Source of the DNA: Endobugula sp047619205
Lineage (GTDB): Bacteria; Pseudomonadota; Gammaproteobacteria; Pseudomonadales; Cellvibrionaceae
NCBI GenBank assembly: GCA_047619205.1
Contig: JBLHJR010000002.1
Location: forward strand, 17,208-81,207
Reading direction: 5' to 3'
DNA: 64,000 nt
Position 1 is the stretch's first letter; every line of letters starts with the position of its first letter. The position numbers and the translations under genes are program-made. The notes beneath the pieces are model-generated. The model was given only the letters and a program-made list of their open reading frames with translations, was not told the origin of the DNA and searched no databases. Positions 55,922-64,000 of this stretch are shown in pieces.

Positions 55922-57247
55922 ATGGCTGCACCAGGTGGTTTGTTTGGAAATCAAAAAGGGTTGGGCGAGCTTTGGGCTCGTCTGCGTTTTCTTTTTTTAG
56001 CGATTATTGTTTACCGTGTTGGTACGCATATCCCTGTTCCAGGAATAGATCCTGAACGAATTGCTGCTTTGTTTGAGCAAAACGAAGGGACGATTATCGG
56101 TTTGTTCAATATGTTTTCGGGCGGTGCGCTTGAACGTATGAGTATTTTAGCCCTAGGGATCATGCCGTATATTTCTGCCTCTATTATTATGCAGCTAATG
56201 ACAGCAGTAACGCCTTCGCTAGAGCAGCTTAAGAAAGAAGGTGATGCAGGCCGTCGTAAGATCAGCCAGTACACACGTTACCTGACTATTCTTTTGGCAT
56301 TAGTCCAAGGCTCAGCAATGTCAGTAGGCCTAGCTTCTCAGGGCTTAGCTTATGATCCGGGGGCATTGTTTATCTTTGTCGCGGTGACTTCATTAGTCAC
56401 TGGCGCCGTATTTATGATGTGGCTTGGTGAGCAAGTAACCGAGAAAGGTATTGGCAACGGTATTTCAATGCTGATTTTTGCAGGTATTGTTGCAGGTTTG
56501 CCAAGTGCAGTGGGCCAAGCATTTGAAAGTTCTCAGCAGGGTGATTTAAATATCCTTTTGTTGCTAGGTATACTGTTTATTTTGTTAGCACTTGTCTGGT
56601 TTGTAGTACGTGTTGAGCGTGGTCAGCGTCGAATTACCGTTAATTATGCGAAACGCCAACAAGGTAAAAAGGTGTATGCAGCACAAAGCTCGCATTTACC
56701 GCTTAAAGTGAATATGGCGGGTGTTATTCCTGCTATCTTCGCTAGCTCTTTATTATTATTTCCGCAGTCCATTGCTTCATGGTTAGGTGGTGGTGAGGGT
56801 GGTACTAGTGAATTCTTACAGGAATTCGCTTTGGCTTTAGGGCCTGGACAACCGCTAAACTTTATTTTGTTTGCGACATTAATTATTTTCTTCTGCTTCT
56901 TTTATACAGCATTGATGTATAACCCAAAAGAAGTGGCAGATAATTTGAAAAAATCAGGTGCTTATATCCCAGGGATTCGTCCTGGCGAGCAGTCTGCAAA
57001 GTACATCGATAGTGTGTTAACCCGTTTGACGGTAGTTGGTTCGCTATATATGGCAGCGGTATGTTTGATGCCCCAATTCATTATTGTGGCAACTAGCATC
57101 CCGTTTTATTTAGGTGGTACATCATTATTGATTGTTGTTGTTGTGTTGATGGATTTTATGTCTCAAGTTCAGTCACACTTAATGTCTAGTCAATATGATT
57201 CACTAATGAAAAAATCGAACTTAAAAGGCTATGGCGGCGGTGTTTAA
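55922..57247 (+). CDS. secY: Protein translocase channel SecY
   Basis: A 441-aa, ten-TM channel. GTHIPVPGIDPERIAALFEQ at the plug region, NMFSGGALERMSILALGIMP, GIGNGISMLIFAGIVAGLP and the C-terminal GGTSLLIVVVVLMDFMSQVQ are typical. It works with SecE (16225) for Sec export. Confidence 0.98.
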   Translation: MAAPGGLFGNQKGLGELWARLRFLFLAIIVYRVGTHIPVPGIDPERIAALFEQNEGTIIGLFNMFSGGALERMSILALGIMPYISASIIMQLMTAVTPSLEQLKKEGDAGRRKISQYTRYLTILLALVQGSAMSVGLASQGLAYDPGALFIFVAVTSLVTGAVFMMWLGEQVTEKGIGNGISMLIFAGIVAGLPSAVGQAFESSQQGDLNILLLLGILFILLALVWFVVRVERGQRRITVNYAKRQQGKKVYAAQSSHLPLKVNMAGVIPAIFASSLLLFPQSIASWLGGGEGGTSEFLQEFALALGPGQPLNFILFATLIIFFCFFYTALMYNPKEVADNLKKSGAYIPGIRPGEQSAKYIDSVLTRLTVVGSLYMAAVCLMPQFIIVATSIPFYLGGTSLLIVVVVLMDFMSQVQSHLMSSQYDSLMKKSNLKGYGGGV

Positions 57248-57287
57248 CCGCGCCATTGTGAATTGATTTAGAAACATTGAGGACAAT

Positions 57288-57404
57288 ATGAAAGTTCGCG
57301 CTTCAGTAAAGAAAATTTGTCGTAACTGTAAAATGGTTCGCCGTAAAGGTGTTCTACGTGTTATTTGCAGTGCTGAACCTAGACATAAACAACGTCAAGG
57401 TTAA
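57288..57404 (+). CDS. rpmJ: 50S ribosomal protein L36
   Basis: A 38-aa zinc-ribbon protein, MKVRASVKKICRNCKMVRRK, then GVLRVICSAEPRHKQRQG. The ligands C11, C14, C27 and H32 are all present, so this is the zinc-binding (C+) form. GAGGACAAT precedes the ATG. Confidence 0.97.
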   Translation: MKVRASVKKICRNCKMVRRKGVLRVICSAEPRHKQRQG

Positions 57405-57663
57405 GAAAAGGACAATTGATAGGACGCCTTGTCACTATCAAAATTGGTGGTATTAACTGTCGCTTGTTGAGAAATCAATAAGCTATTGCAATCTAGTGGT
57501 TTTATCGCTATCCTTGCGCGCCTTTTTGTTGACTATTGTCAGCAAAAAGTGGCTAAAGGGTGGTTAACACTGCTGTTAATACTTAATTATCTATTGCTCA
57601 GCCCCTGTTTCTTAATAAAAGGAAAGTGGGCAACAAAGAGCAACACAATGTGGAGTACATTGA
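57405..57663 (+). promoter_or_regulatory. Leader region of the alpha operon (rpsM)
   Basis: This 259-nt gap corresponds in position to the E. coli alpha leader, where S4 represses through a pseudoknot. I can see short inverted strings (GTTAACACTGCTGTTAAT near 57562) but cannot establish the pseudoknot by eye. Confidence 0.3.
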
Positions 57664-58020
57664 ATGGCCCGTATCGCTGGTGTCAACATACCCGATCACA
57701 AACACGCCGTTATCTCCCTAACCTATGTTTATGGGATTGGATCAACAACTGCTAAACGTATTCTTGCTGAAGTTGGTATCGCAGAAGCGACCAAAATTAG
57801 TGAATTATCGGAAACAGATATCGATAAGGTACGTGCGGAAGTGGCAAAAGTTACTGTAGAAGGTGATTTGCGCCGTGAAGTTTCTATGAATATTAAACGT
57901 TTGATGGATTTAGGTTGCTTCCGTGGTATTCGCCACCGTCGTAACTTGCCACTACGTGGTCAGCGCACTAAAACGAATGCGCGTACCCGTAAAGGGCCTC
58001 GTAAGCCTATCAAAAAATAA
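57664..58020 (+). CDS. rpsM: 30S ribosomal protein S13
   Basis: A 118-aa protein, MARIAGVNIPDHKHAVISLT and the H2TH-like GQRTKTNARTRKGPRKPIKK tail. It contacts P-site tRNA and helix 42. Confidence 0.98.
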   Translation: MARIAGVNIPDHKHAVISLTYVYGIGSTTAKRILAEVGIAEATKISELSETDIDKVRAEVAKVTVEGDLRREVSMNIKRLMDLGCFRGIRHRRNLPLRGQRTKTNARTRKGPRKPIKK

Positions 58021-58040
58021 CCCCTTTCTTATCTATATAT

Positions 58041-58070
58041 GACTGTCTATACATAGACTGTCTATATATA
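58041..58070. repeat. Two 15-bp tandem repeats in the rpsM-rpsK gap
   Basis: GACTGTCTATACATA (58041-58055) is followed directly by GACTGTCTATATATA (58056-58070), one mismatch, and preceded by a partial unit (TCTATATAT). Likely replication slippage in an untranslated gap. Confidence 0.8.
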
Positions 58071-58105
58071 AACAAGAGTAAACGTTAAAGGTTAGGAATA
58101 TTACT

Positions 58106-58489
58106 ATGGCTAAGCCAAGTACAAAGAAAAAAGTTAAAAAGTCGGTGGTAGATGGCATCGCCCATATCCACGCTTCTTTTAACAATACGATCGTTACCAT
58201 TACTGATCGCCAAGGCAATGCACTTAGTTGGGCAACCGCTGGTGGTTCTGGTTTCCGTGGTTCACGTAAAAGTACCCCGTTTGCTGCACAGGTTGCTGCT
58301 GAACGTGCGGGTCAAGCTGCGTTAGAATACGGTTTGAAAAATTTAGATGTCGAAGTGAAAGGTCCCGGCCCTGGTCGTGAATCTGCAGTTCGAGCATTAA
58401 ACAATGTTGGCTATAAAATAGCGAACATTACGGACGTGACACCCATTCCTCATAATGGCTGCCGTCCACCGAAAAAACGTCGCGTATAG
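58106..58489 (+). CDS. rpsK: 30S ribosomal protein S11
   Basis: A 127-aa platform protein, VVDGIAHIHASFNNTIVTIT and VKGPGPGRESAVRALNNVGY. Confidence 0.98.
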   Translation: MAKPSTKKKVKKSVVDGIAHIHASFNNTIVTITDRQGNALSWATAGGSGFRGSRKSTPFAAQVAAERAGQAALEYGLKNLDVEVKGPGPGRESAVRALNNVGYKIANITDVTPIPHNGCRPPKKRRV

Positions 58490-58502
58490 GGGGAATTGAA
58501 AA

Positions 58503-59120
58503 ATGGCTCGATATTTAGGACCTACTTGTAAACTTTCCCGTCGTGAAGGTACAGATCTTTTTCTTAAAAGCGGCGTTCGCCCTTTAGAGTCAAAGTGTAA
58601 ACTAGAAACAGCTCCGGGTGTACATGGTATACGTCGTGGCCGTTTGTCAGATTACGGTGTGCAGCTACGTGAAAAACAAAAAGTTCGCCGTACTTACGGT
58701 GTACTAGAAAAGCAATTCCGTGCTTATTATAAAGAAGCTGCTCGCCGTAAAGGGGCAACGGGTGAAAACTTGTTACAACTGTTAGAGACACGCCTAGATA
58801 ACGTTGTTTATCGTATGGGTTTTGGTTCTACACGTGCTGAGTCGCGTCAGTTAGTATCACATAAGTCAATTTTGGTGAATGGTGGAACGGTAAACATTCC
58901 TTCATATCAAGTCAAAGCTGAGGATGTCATTTCGATTCGTGAAAAATCTAAAGTCCAGTTACGCATTAAAAGTGCATTAGATCTTGCTGCACAACGTAGT
59001 GTTGAGTGGGTAGAAGTTAATGCCGCGAAATTGGAAGGTACATTTAAACGTGTTCCAGATCGTGCTGATTTACCAGCTGAAATTAATGAGAATCTTATTG
59101 TTGAGCTTTACTCGAAGTAA
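58503..59120 (+). CDS. rpsD: 30S ribosomal protein S4
   Basis: A 205-aa 16S rRNA nucleator, MARYLGPTCKLSRREGTDLF and the S4 domain RLDNVVYRMGFGSTRAESRQ. No zinc cluster. In E. coli it represses the alpha operon. Confidence 0.98.
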   Translation: MARYLGPTCKLSRREGTDLFLKSGVRPLESKCKLETAPGVHGIRRGRLSDYGVQLREKQKVRRTYGVLEKQFRAYYKEAARRKGATGENLLQLLETRLDNVVYRMGFGSTRAESRQLVSHKSILVNGGTVNIPSYQVKAEDVISIREKSKVQLRIKSALDLAAQRSVEWVEVNAAKLEGTFKRVPDRADLPAEINENLIVELYSK

Positions 59121-59196
59121 TTTGAGTGTTGTTACTCAAGTTAGTTTCGTTTTACAAAAGACACAAAATAAAGATTAACCCTTAAAAGGTATGGCT

Positions 59197-60192
59197 ATGC
59201 AAAGTGCTGTTAACGAATTTTTGACCCCGCGTCACATTGATGTTACTGAACATTCTCCAACACATGCGAAAGTGGTGTTGGAGCCTTTAGAGCGTGGTTT
59301 TGGACATACATTAGGCAATGCATTACGTCGTATTTTGCTTTCTTCTATGCCCGGCTGCGCTATTACTGAAGTCGAAATTGAAGGTGTTGAGCATGAATAC
59401 AGCGCTATTGAAGGTGTGCAAGAAGACGTTATTGAAATCTTGCTCAACCTGAAAGGCGTTGCGGTTGTCATGCATGACCAAGAGAAATCACAAACGGTAC
59501 TTTCTTTAAGTAAGAAAGGTCCGGGTGTTGTGACTGCAGCAGATATTATCGTTGACCATGATGTGGAAATTAAAAATCCAGAGCATGTGCTAGCAACAAT
59601 TACTGGTGATACCACTATCAATATGCAGCTAACGATTGCTCGTGGTCGCGGTTATCAACCTGCTGATGCTCGTCGTAACGATGAAGAAGAAACACGCTCA
59701 ATTGGTCGCTTACAGCTTGATGCATCGTTTAGCCCGGTTAAACGTCTTGCTTATTCAGTTGAAAGCGCGCGTGTTGAACAACGTACGGATCTCGACAAAT
59801 TAGTTCTTGATCTAGAGACGAATGGTACCATTGATCCAGAAGAAGCCATTCGTCGTTCGGCTACTATCCTGCAACAACAACTAGCGGTGTTTGTTGATTT
59901 AGAAAGCGAAAAATCAATGGAACCGGAAGAGAAAGAAGAGGACGTTGATCCTATTCTTCTTCGTCCTGTCGACGATCTTGAATTAACGGTTCGTTCAGCG
60001 AACTGTTTGAAAGCAGAAAATATATATTACATTGGTGATTTGATTCAGCGTACTGAAGTTGAATTATTAAAAACTCCGAATTTGGGTAAAAAATCTTTAA
60101 CGGAAATTAAAGATGTTCTAGCCTCTCGTGGTTTGTCACTAGGTTTACGTCTGGAAAACTGGCCACCTGCTAGTCTTCGTACAGACGATTAA
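59197..60192 (+). CDS. rpoA: DNA-directed RNA polymerase subunit alpha
   Basis: A 331-aa protein, N-terminal assembly domain (EPLERGFGHTLGNALRRILL) and C-terminal UP/activator domain (NCLKAENIYYIGDLIQRTEV, GLSLGLRLENWPP). The second ATG (59197, MQSAVNEFL) is chosen because AAAAGG lies 7 nt upstream. ATG 59191 would be too close. Confidence 0.97.
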   Translation: MQSAVNEFLTPRHIDVTEHSPTHAKVVLEPLERGFGHTLGNALRRILLSSMPGCAITEVEIEGVEHEYSAIEGVQEDVIEILLNLKGVAVVMHDQEKSQTVLSLSKKGPGVVTAADIIVDHDVEIKNPEHVLATITGDTTINMQLTIARGRGYQPADARRNDEEETRSIGRLQLDASFSPVKRLAYSVESARVEQRTDLDKLVLDLETNGTIDPEEAIRRSATILQQQLAVFVDLESEKSMEPEEKEEDVDPILLRPVDDLELTVRSANCLKAENIYYIGDLIQRTEVELLKTPNLGKKSLTEIKDVLASRGLSLGLRLENWPPASLRTDD

Positions 60193-60307
60193 TGACGACT
60201 CAGTTTGCCTGAGTTAGATATAACAGCGGTTACTGGGAATACTTCTAGTGTTTACAGTAACCAATTAATAGAATTGCTGAGAAGCAGCTAGTAGGAAGGA
60301 TTGAGAC

Positions 60308-60706
60308 ATGCGTCATCGTAAAAGTGGCCGTCAGTTAAATCGTAACAGTTCACATCGTAAAGCCATGTTTCGCAACATGTCTATTTCGTTGGTTGAACAC
60401 GAATTAATTAAAACGACATTACCCAAAGCCAAAGAACTTCGTCGAGTTATCGAACCATTAATTACCTTATCTAAGACGGATAGCGTTGCTAATCGCCGTT
60501 TAGTTTATAGTCGCGTAAACTGTAAGGAAACTGTGGGTAAATTGTTTAATGATCTAGGCCCGCGTTATGCTGCGCGTCCAGGCGGTTACATCCGCATTTT
60601 AAAGTGTGGTTTCCGTACAGGTGATAAAGCGCCTATGGCTTATGTTGAACTAGTCGATCGTGTTGTTATTGAAGTTGAAGCAGAGCCTGTAGCTGCTGCT
60701 GAATAA
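60308..60706 (+). CDS. rplQ: 50S ribosomal protein L17
   Basis: A 132-aa protein, MRHRKSGRQLNRNSSHRKAM and GYIRILKCGFRTGDKAPMAY. Last gene of the alpha operon, with an acidic Ala-rich tail. Confidence 0.98.
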   Translation: MRHRKSGRQLNRNSSHRKAMFRNMSISLVEHELIKTTLPKAKELRRVIEPLITLSKTDSVANRRLVYSRVNCKETVGKLFNDLGPRYAARPGGYIRILKCGFRTGDKAPMAYVELVDRVVIEVEAEPVAAAE

Positions 60707-60721
60707 GTTTTTGACAAATTT

Positions 60722-60752
60722 AAAAAACGTCAGCTATGCTGGCGTTTTTTTT
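60722..60752 (+). terminator. Terminator of the alpha operon
   Basis: AAAAAACGTCAGC (60722-60734) pairs with GCTGGCGTTTTTT (60738-60750), one G-T pair, 3-nt loop and T-run. Confidence 0.9.
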
Positions 60753-60980
60753 ACATGATATTTTTCCTTCGTGTGCAAAATAACATGTAGTTACCGTCAG
60801 TAGTAAGCTGAGCTTTGAAAGTAATCGTGTTACGTGGACCCTCATTAGCGAGATGTAGCTGCTGAAGATTATAGGGGCAGAAGCAGCGAATAGCTTACCG
60901 CCACATGGGTTAACTTATTGGAGTACTAACAACATGAGCACTTAGCACCGCAAGTGCTGTTATGTAGGTGAAGTTTTTTA

Positions 60981-63803
60981 CTAGCCCATATGGCTTTTAA
61001 GAAACATACCTGTATGTGATGCTTTTACTTTAGTAAGTTCCTCTGGTGTTCCTTCAGCAATAATTTGTCCGCCACCACTACCGCCTTCGGGGCCTAAATC
61101 AATTACCCAGTCTGCAGTTTTAATGACATCTAAATTATGTTCGATGACGACTACGGTATTGCCGTGGTCGCGTAAGCGATACAATACATTTAATAATTGT
61201 TGGATGTCATAGAAGTGGAGTCCTGTTGTAGGTTCATCCAATATATACAGAGTTTGTCCGGTATCGCGTTTAGATAGTTCTTTAGCGAGTTTCACTCGTT
61301 GCGCTTCACCACCCGATAGCGTGGTGGCTGCTTGCCCTAGGCGAATATAGGATAGTCCCACATCGATCAGCGTTTGTAGCTTGCGCGCAACCGTAGGAAT
61401 CGCATCAAAAAATTCACGTGCATCTTCTACGGTTAGATCTAATACTTGGTGAATATTTTTACCTTTATATTTAATCTCTAGCGTTTCGCGGTTATAGCGC
61501 TTGCTATGACAAATATCGCAGGGCACATAGACATCGGGTAAAAAGTGCATTTCTACTTTGACTAAGCCATCACCTTGGCAGGCTTCACAGCGACCACCTT
61601 TGACGTTAAAACTAAAGCGTCCTGGTTTATAACCGCGTGAGCGGGCTTCTTGCGTGCCAGAAAACAATTCTCGAATAGGCGTAAAAATACCAGTATAGGT
61701 GGCAGGGTTTGAGCGCGGTGTGCGTCCAATCGGGCTTTGATCAATATCAACGCATTTATCGAGTTGATCAAGGCCAGTAATTTTTTTGTATGGGGCTGCC
61801 CTGAGTGTGGTCGCGCCATTCAGCTCTGTTGCCACTAGTGGGTAGAGAGTGCCGTTGATCAAAGTCGATTTCCCCGATCCAGAAACACCAGTAACACAAG
61901 TTAATAAGCCAAGAGGAATGGAGAGGGTGAGATCTTGCAAATTATTGCCAGTAGCGCCGCTCAGTACTAATTGTTTACTTTTTTGATTAACGGTTCTAAC
62001 TTTGGGGTAGGTGATTTGGCGTGTGCCGGATAGATACTGTCCGGTTAGCGATTCTTTACAATTCTTAATGTCAGCGAGCTTACCTTCCGCGATAATTTGT
62101 CCGCCATGAACGCCTGCGCCCGGCCCTATATCAATAATATGATCAGCGATACGCATTGCGTCTTCATCATGCTCAACAACGATGACCGTATTACCAATAT
62201 CGCGAAGGTGGATTAAGGTTTTTAATAGACGGTCATTATCACGTTGGTGCAAACCTATAGATGGTTCATCTAATATATACATGACACCGACTAGACCAGC
62301 GCCGATTTGGCTAGCAAGACGAATACGTTGTGCTTCACCTCCTGATAGGGTGTCGGCGCTGCGATTAAGCGATAAATAGTTTAACCCCACATCGACCAAA
62401 AAGCGTAAGCGATCTCTAAGCTCTTTAATAATCTTTTCGCCTATTTGTCCTTTCGCGCCAGTGAAGCTCAATTGTTCAAAATAGTGAAAGGCATCCCCAA
62501 CCGGCAGTGCGGTAATGTCAGGTAGTGTTTTCTCATCGACAAAGACATTACGCGCTTCTTCTCTTAAGCGTGCACCATCACACTCGGGACATTTTTGGGT
62601 GGAGAGGAGTTTGGCTAAATCTTCGCGCACCATTTGTGAATCGGTCTCTCGATAGCGGCGATCTAGATTATTAATCACGCCTTCAAAACGGTGTTTGCGC
62701 TTAATCACATCACCACGGTCATTGGCATAGTTAAAGCTGATTTCAGTATCGCCTGAACCAAATAAAATGGATTTTTGGTGAGCCTTGCTTAATTGATTCC
62801 ATGGCGTGTCGATATCAAAGGCATAGTGTTCTGCTAAAGAGCTGAGCATATGGAAATAATAAATATTACGTCGGTCCCAGCCTCGGATAGCGCCCTCAGA
62901 TAAGGCAGCTTCTGGGTAATGCACCACCTTCCCCTGATCAAAATACTGTTTTACACCTAAGCCATCACAGCAAGGGCAGGCGCCAGCGGGATTGTTAAAG
63001 GAAAACAATCGCGGCTCTAATTCAGTTAATGAATAGTCGCAGATAGGGCAGGCATGTTTAGACGACAGCACCTGATCGTCTTTGTCGCCATCCATAAAGT
63101 TAATAATGAGTAAGCCAGATGATAAGTTAAGAGTGGTTTCTATTGATTCGGATAAGCGTAGCTGTAAATCCTTACGCACTTTAAAGCGGTCAATGACTAC
63201 TTCAATGGTATGTTTCTTTTTCTTGTCGAGTTCAGGAACATCATCCAAATCAACCACCACACCATCGATACGCACACGAATAAAACCATCTCTGCGCAAT
63301 TGATCAAACACGTGTAAATGCTCGCCTTTACGCTCACGCACAATGGGTGCTAAGAGCATCAGCTTAGTCTCATCGGGGAACTCAAGAATCGTATCGACCA
63401 TTTCGCTAATGGTCTGTGCGGCTAGAGGAACATCATGTTTTGGGCATCTGGCCTCTCCGATACGCGCGTATAATAAACGCAAATAATCGTAGATTTCAGT
63501 GATGGTGCCTACGGTAGAACGTGGATTATGCGAAGTCGATTTTTGCTCGATAGATATAGCCGGGCTCAAACCTTCAATATGGTCGACATCGGGCTTTTCC
63601 ATCATCGACAAAAACTGTCTTGCGTAGGTCGATAACGACTCTACATAACGTCTTTGTCCTTCAGCGTATAAGGTATCAAAAGCTAATGAAGATTTTCCTG
63701 AACCCGATAAGCCAGTGATAACAATAAATTTATCGCGAGGTATATCAAGGTTAATATTTTTAAGGTTGTGAGTGCGGGCGCCACGTACGGTAATTGTATC
63801 CAC
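60981..63803 (-). CDS. uvrA: Excinuclease ABC subunit A
   Basis: A 940-aa (as in E. coli) ABC-type damage sensor of nucleotide excision repair. Two ATPase modules: Walker A GLSGSGKSSLAF and GVSGSGKSTLING, signature TLSGGEAQRIRLA and TLSGGEAQRVKLA. Zinc fingers are CPICDYSLTELEPRLFSFNN and CEACQGDGLVKVEM with CDICHSKRY. No proper LexA box (CTGT-N8-ACAG) is visible in the 197 nt upstream that the window contains. Confidence 0.98.
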   Translation of the reverse strand: MDTITVRGARTHNLKNINLDIPRDKFIVITGLSGSGKSSLAFDTLYAEGQRRYVESLSTYARQFLSMMEKPDVDHIEGLSPAISIEQKSTSHNPRSTVGTITEIYDYLRLLYARIGEARCPKHDVPLAAQTISEMVDTILEFPDETKLMLLAPIVRERKGEHLHVFDQLRRDGFIRVRIDGVVVDLDDVPELDKKKKHTIEVVIDRFKVRKDLQLRLSESIETTLNLSSGLLIINFMDGDKDDQVLSSKHACPICDYSLTELEPRLFSFNNPAGACPCCDGLGVKQYFDQGKVVHYPEAALSEGAIRGWDRRNIYYFHMLSSLAEHYAFDIDTPWNQLSKAHQKSILFGSGDTEISFNYANDRGDVIKRKHRFEGVINNLDRRYRETDSQMVREDLAKLLSTQKCPECDGARLREEARNVFVDEKTLPDITALPVGDAFHYFEQLSFTGAKGQIGEKIIKELRDRLRFLVDVGLNYLSLNRSADTLSGGEAQRIRLASQIGAGLVGVMYILDEPSIGLHQRDNDRLLKTLIHLRDIGNTVIVVEHDEDAMRIADHIIDIGPGAGVHGGQIIAEGKLADIKNCKESLTGQYLSGTRQITYPKVRTVNQKSKQLVLSGATGNNLQDLTLSIPLGLLTCVTGVSGSGKSTLINGTLYPLVATELNGATTLRAAPYKKITGLDQLDKCVDIDQSPIGRTPRSNPATYTGIFTPIRELFSGTQEARSRGYKPGRFSFNVKGGRCEACQGDGLVKVEMHFLPDVYVPCDICHSKRYNRETLEIKYKGKNIHQVLDLTVEDAREFFDAIPTVARKLQTLIDVGLSYIRLGQAATTLSGGEAQRVKLAKELSKRDTGQTLYILDEPTTGLHFYDIQQLLNVLYRLRDHGNTVVVIEHNLDVIKTADWVIDLGPEGGSGGGQIIAEGTPEELTKVKASHTGMFLKSHMG

Positions 63804-64000
63804 TAAGACTTCTCAGATAGTAAGCTAATCAGCCATTATAGGCTACCTCGGATGAGAGACAAGGAACTTCTACTATAATCCTGTCATAGAAAGATCAAAC
63901 AGTAATTTATCTCATTTTTCCAAGCAGTTGCCCACCCAAAATTCCTCTATCTGAACAAAGTCATTCAGTCAGTGAATTTGTTGGTGTGTTGCCTGCTTGA

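Noticed and set aside
63881..63902. CTGT and ACAG upstream of uvrA as a LexA box
   Set aside because: The spacing is 14 nt instead of 8, so it does not fit the LexA operator.
1..64000. CRISPR arrays, IS elements, rRNA genes, prophage genes
   Set aside because: I saw no regularly spaced repeats, transposase frames, rRNA sequence or phage proteins on either strand.

Overview
The window is chromosomal DNA from a moderate-GC gammaproteobacterium. The order alr-birA-coaX-SPOR protein, then tRNA-Thr/Tyr/Gly/Thr-tuf, tRNA-Trp-secE-nusG-rplKAJL-rpoBC, then rpsL-rpsG-fusA-tuf and S10-spc-alpha, resembles the Pseudomonas/Cellvibrio side of the class. The EF-Tu sequence, the DUF1820 protein and the abundant GGDEF-EAL proteins fit a marine Cellvibrionales-like bacterium. 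That placement is inference from recalled family features; no search was run.

Layout. 1-3.8 kb: the 3' end of an M23 peptidoglycan peptidase gene, a higB toxin fragment, and topB (minus strand) with a LexA-like box upstream, then tRNA-Arg(TCG) on the minus strand facing an inverted partial copy of its own 3' end. 4-6.2 kb: DUF1820 protein, alpha/beta hydrolase and TIGR01777 epimerase. 6.2-9.8 kb (minus): a periplasmic binding protein next to a membrane GGDEF-EAL protein. 10-13.7 kb: alr-birA-coaX-SPOR, with overlapping or nearly abutting genes. 13.8-28.6 kb: tRNAs, tuf, secE-nusG, L11/L1/L10/L12 and rpoB-rpoC. 28.7-31.2 kb: an accessory island of an L,D-transpeptidase, a secreted M14 peptidase and a DoxX protein. 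31.5-36.3 kb: str operon with a second tuf. 36.5-45.4 kb: a second island with a retropepsin-like protein, a second EF-G, and two large GGDEF-EAL proteins. 45.4-46.4 kb: about 1 kb without a clear gene. 46.3-60.7 kb: S10, spc and alpha ribosomal operons including secY and rpoA. 61-63.8 kb: uvrA (minus).

Most of the window is conserved transcription and translation machinery that behaves as expected. Regulatory signals visible by eye include near-consensus sigma70 promoters for the str and S10 operons, the L10 leader, the rplL-rpoB attenuator, a hairpin terminator between rpsG and fusA, and several strong terminators. The less ordinary material is the SOS-like box in front of topB, the two accessory islands inside the usually compact rpoC-rpsL and tuf-rpsJ junctions, the binding-protein/c-di-GMP pair, the near-identical tuf copies, and the tRNA-Arg inverted repeat. 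I do not see a clear new defence or mobile system.
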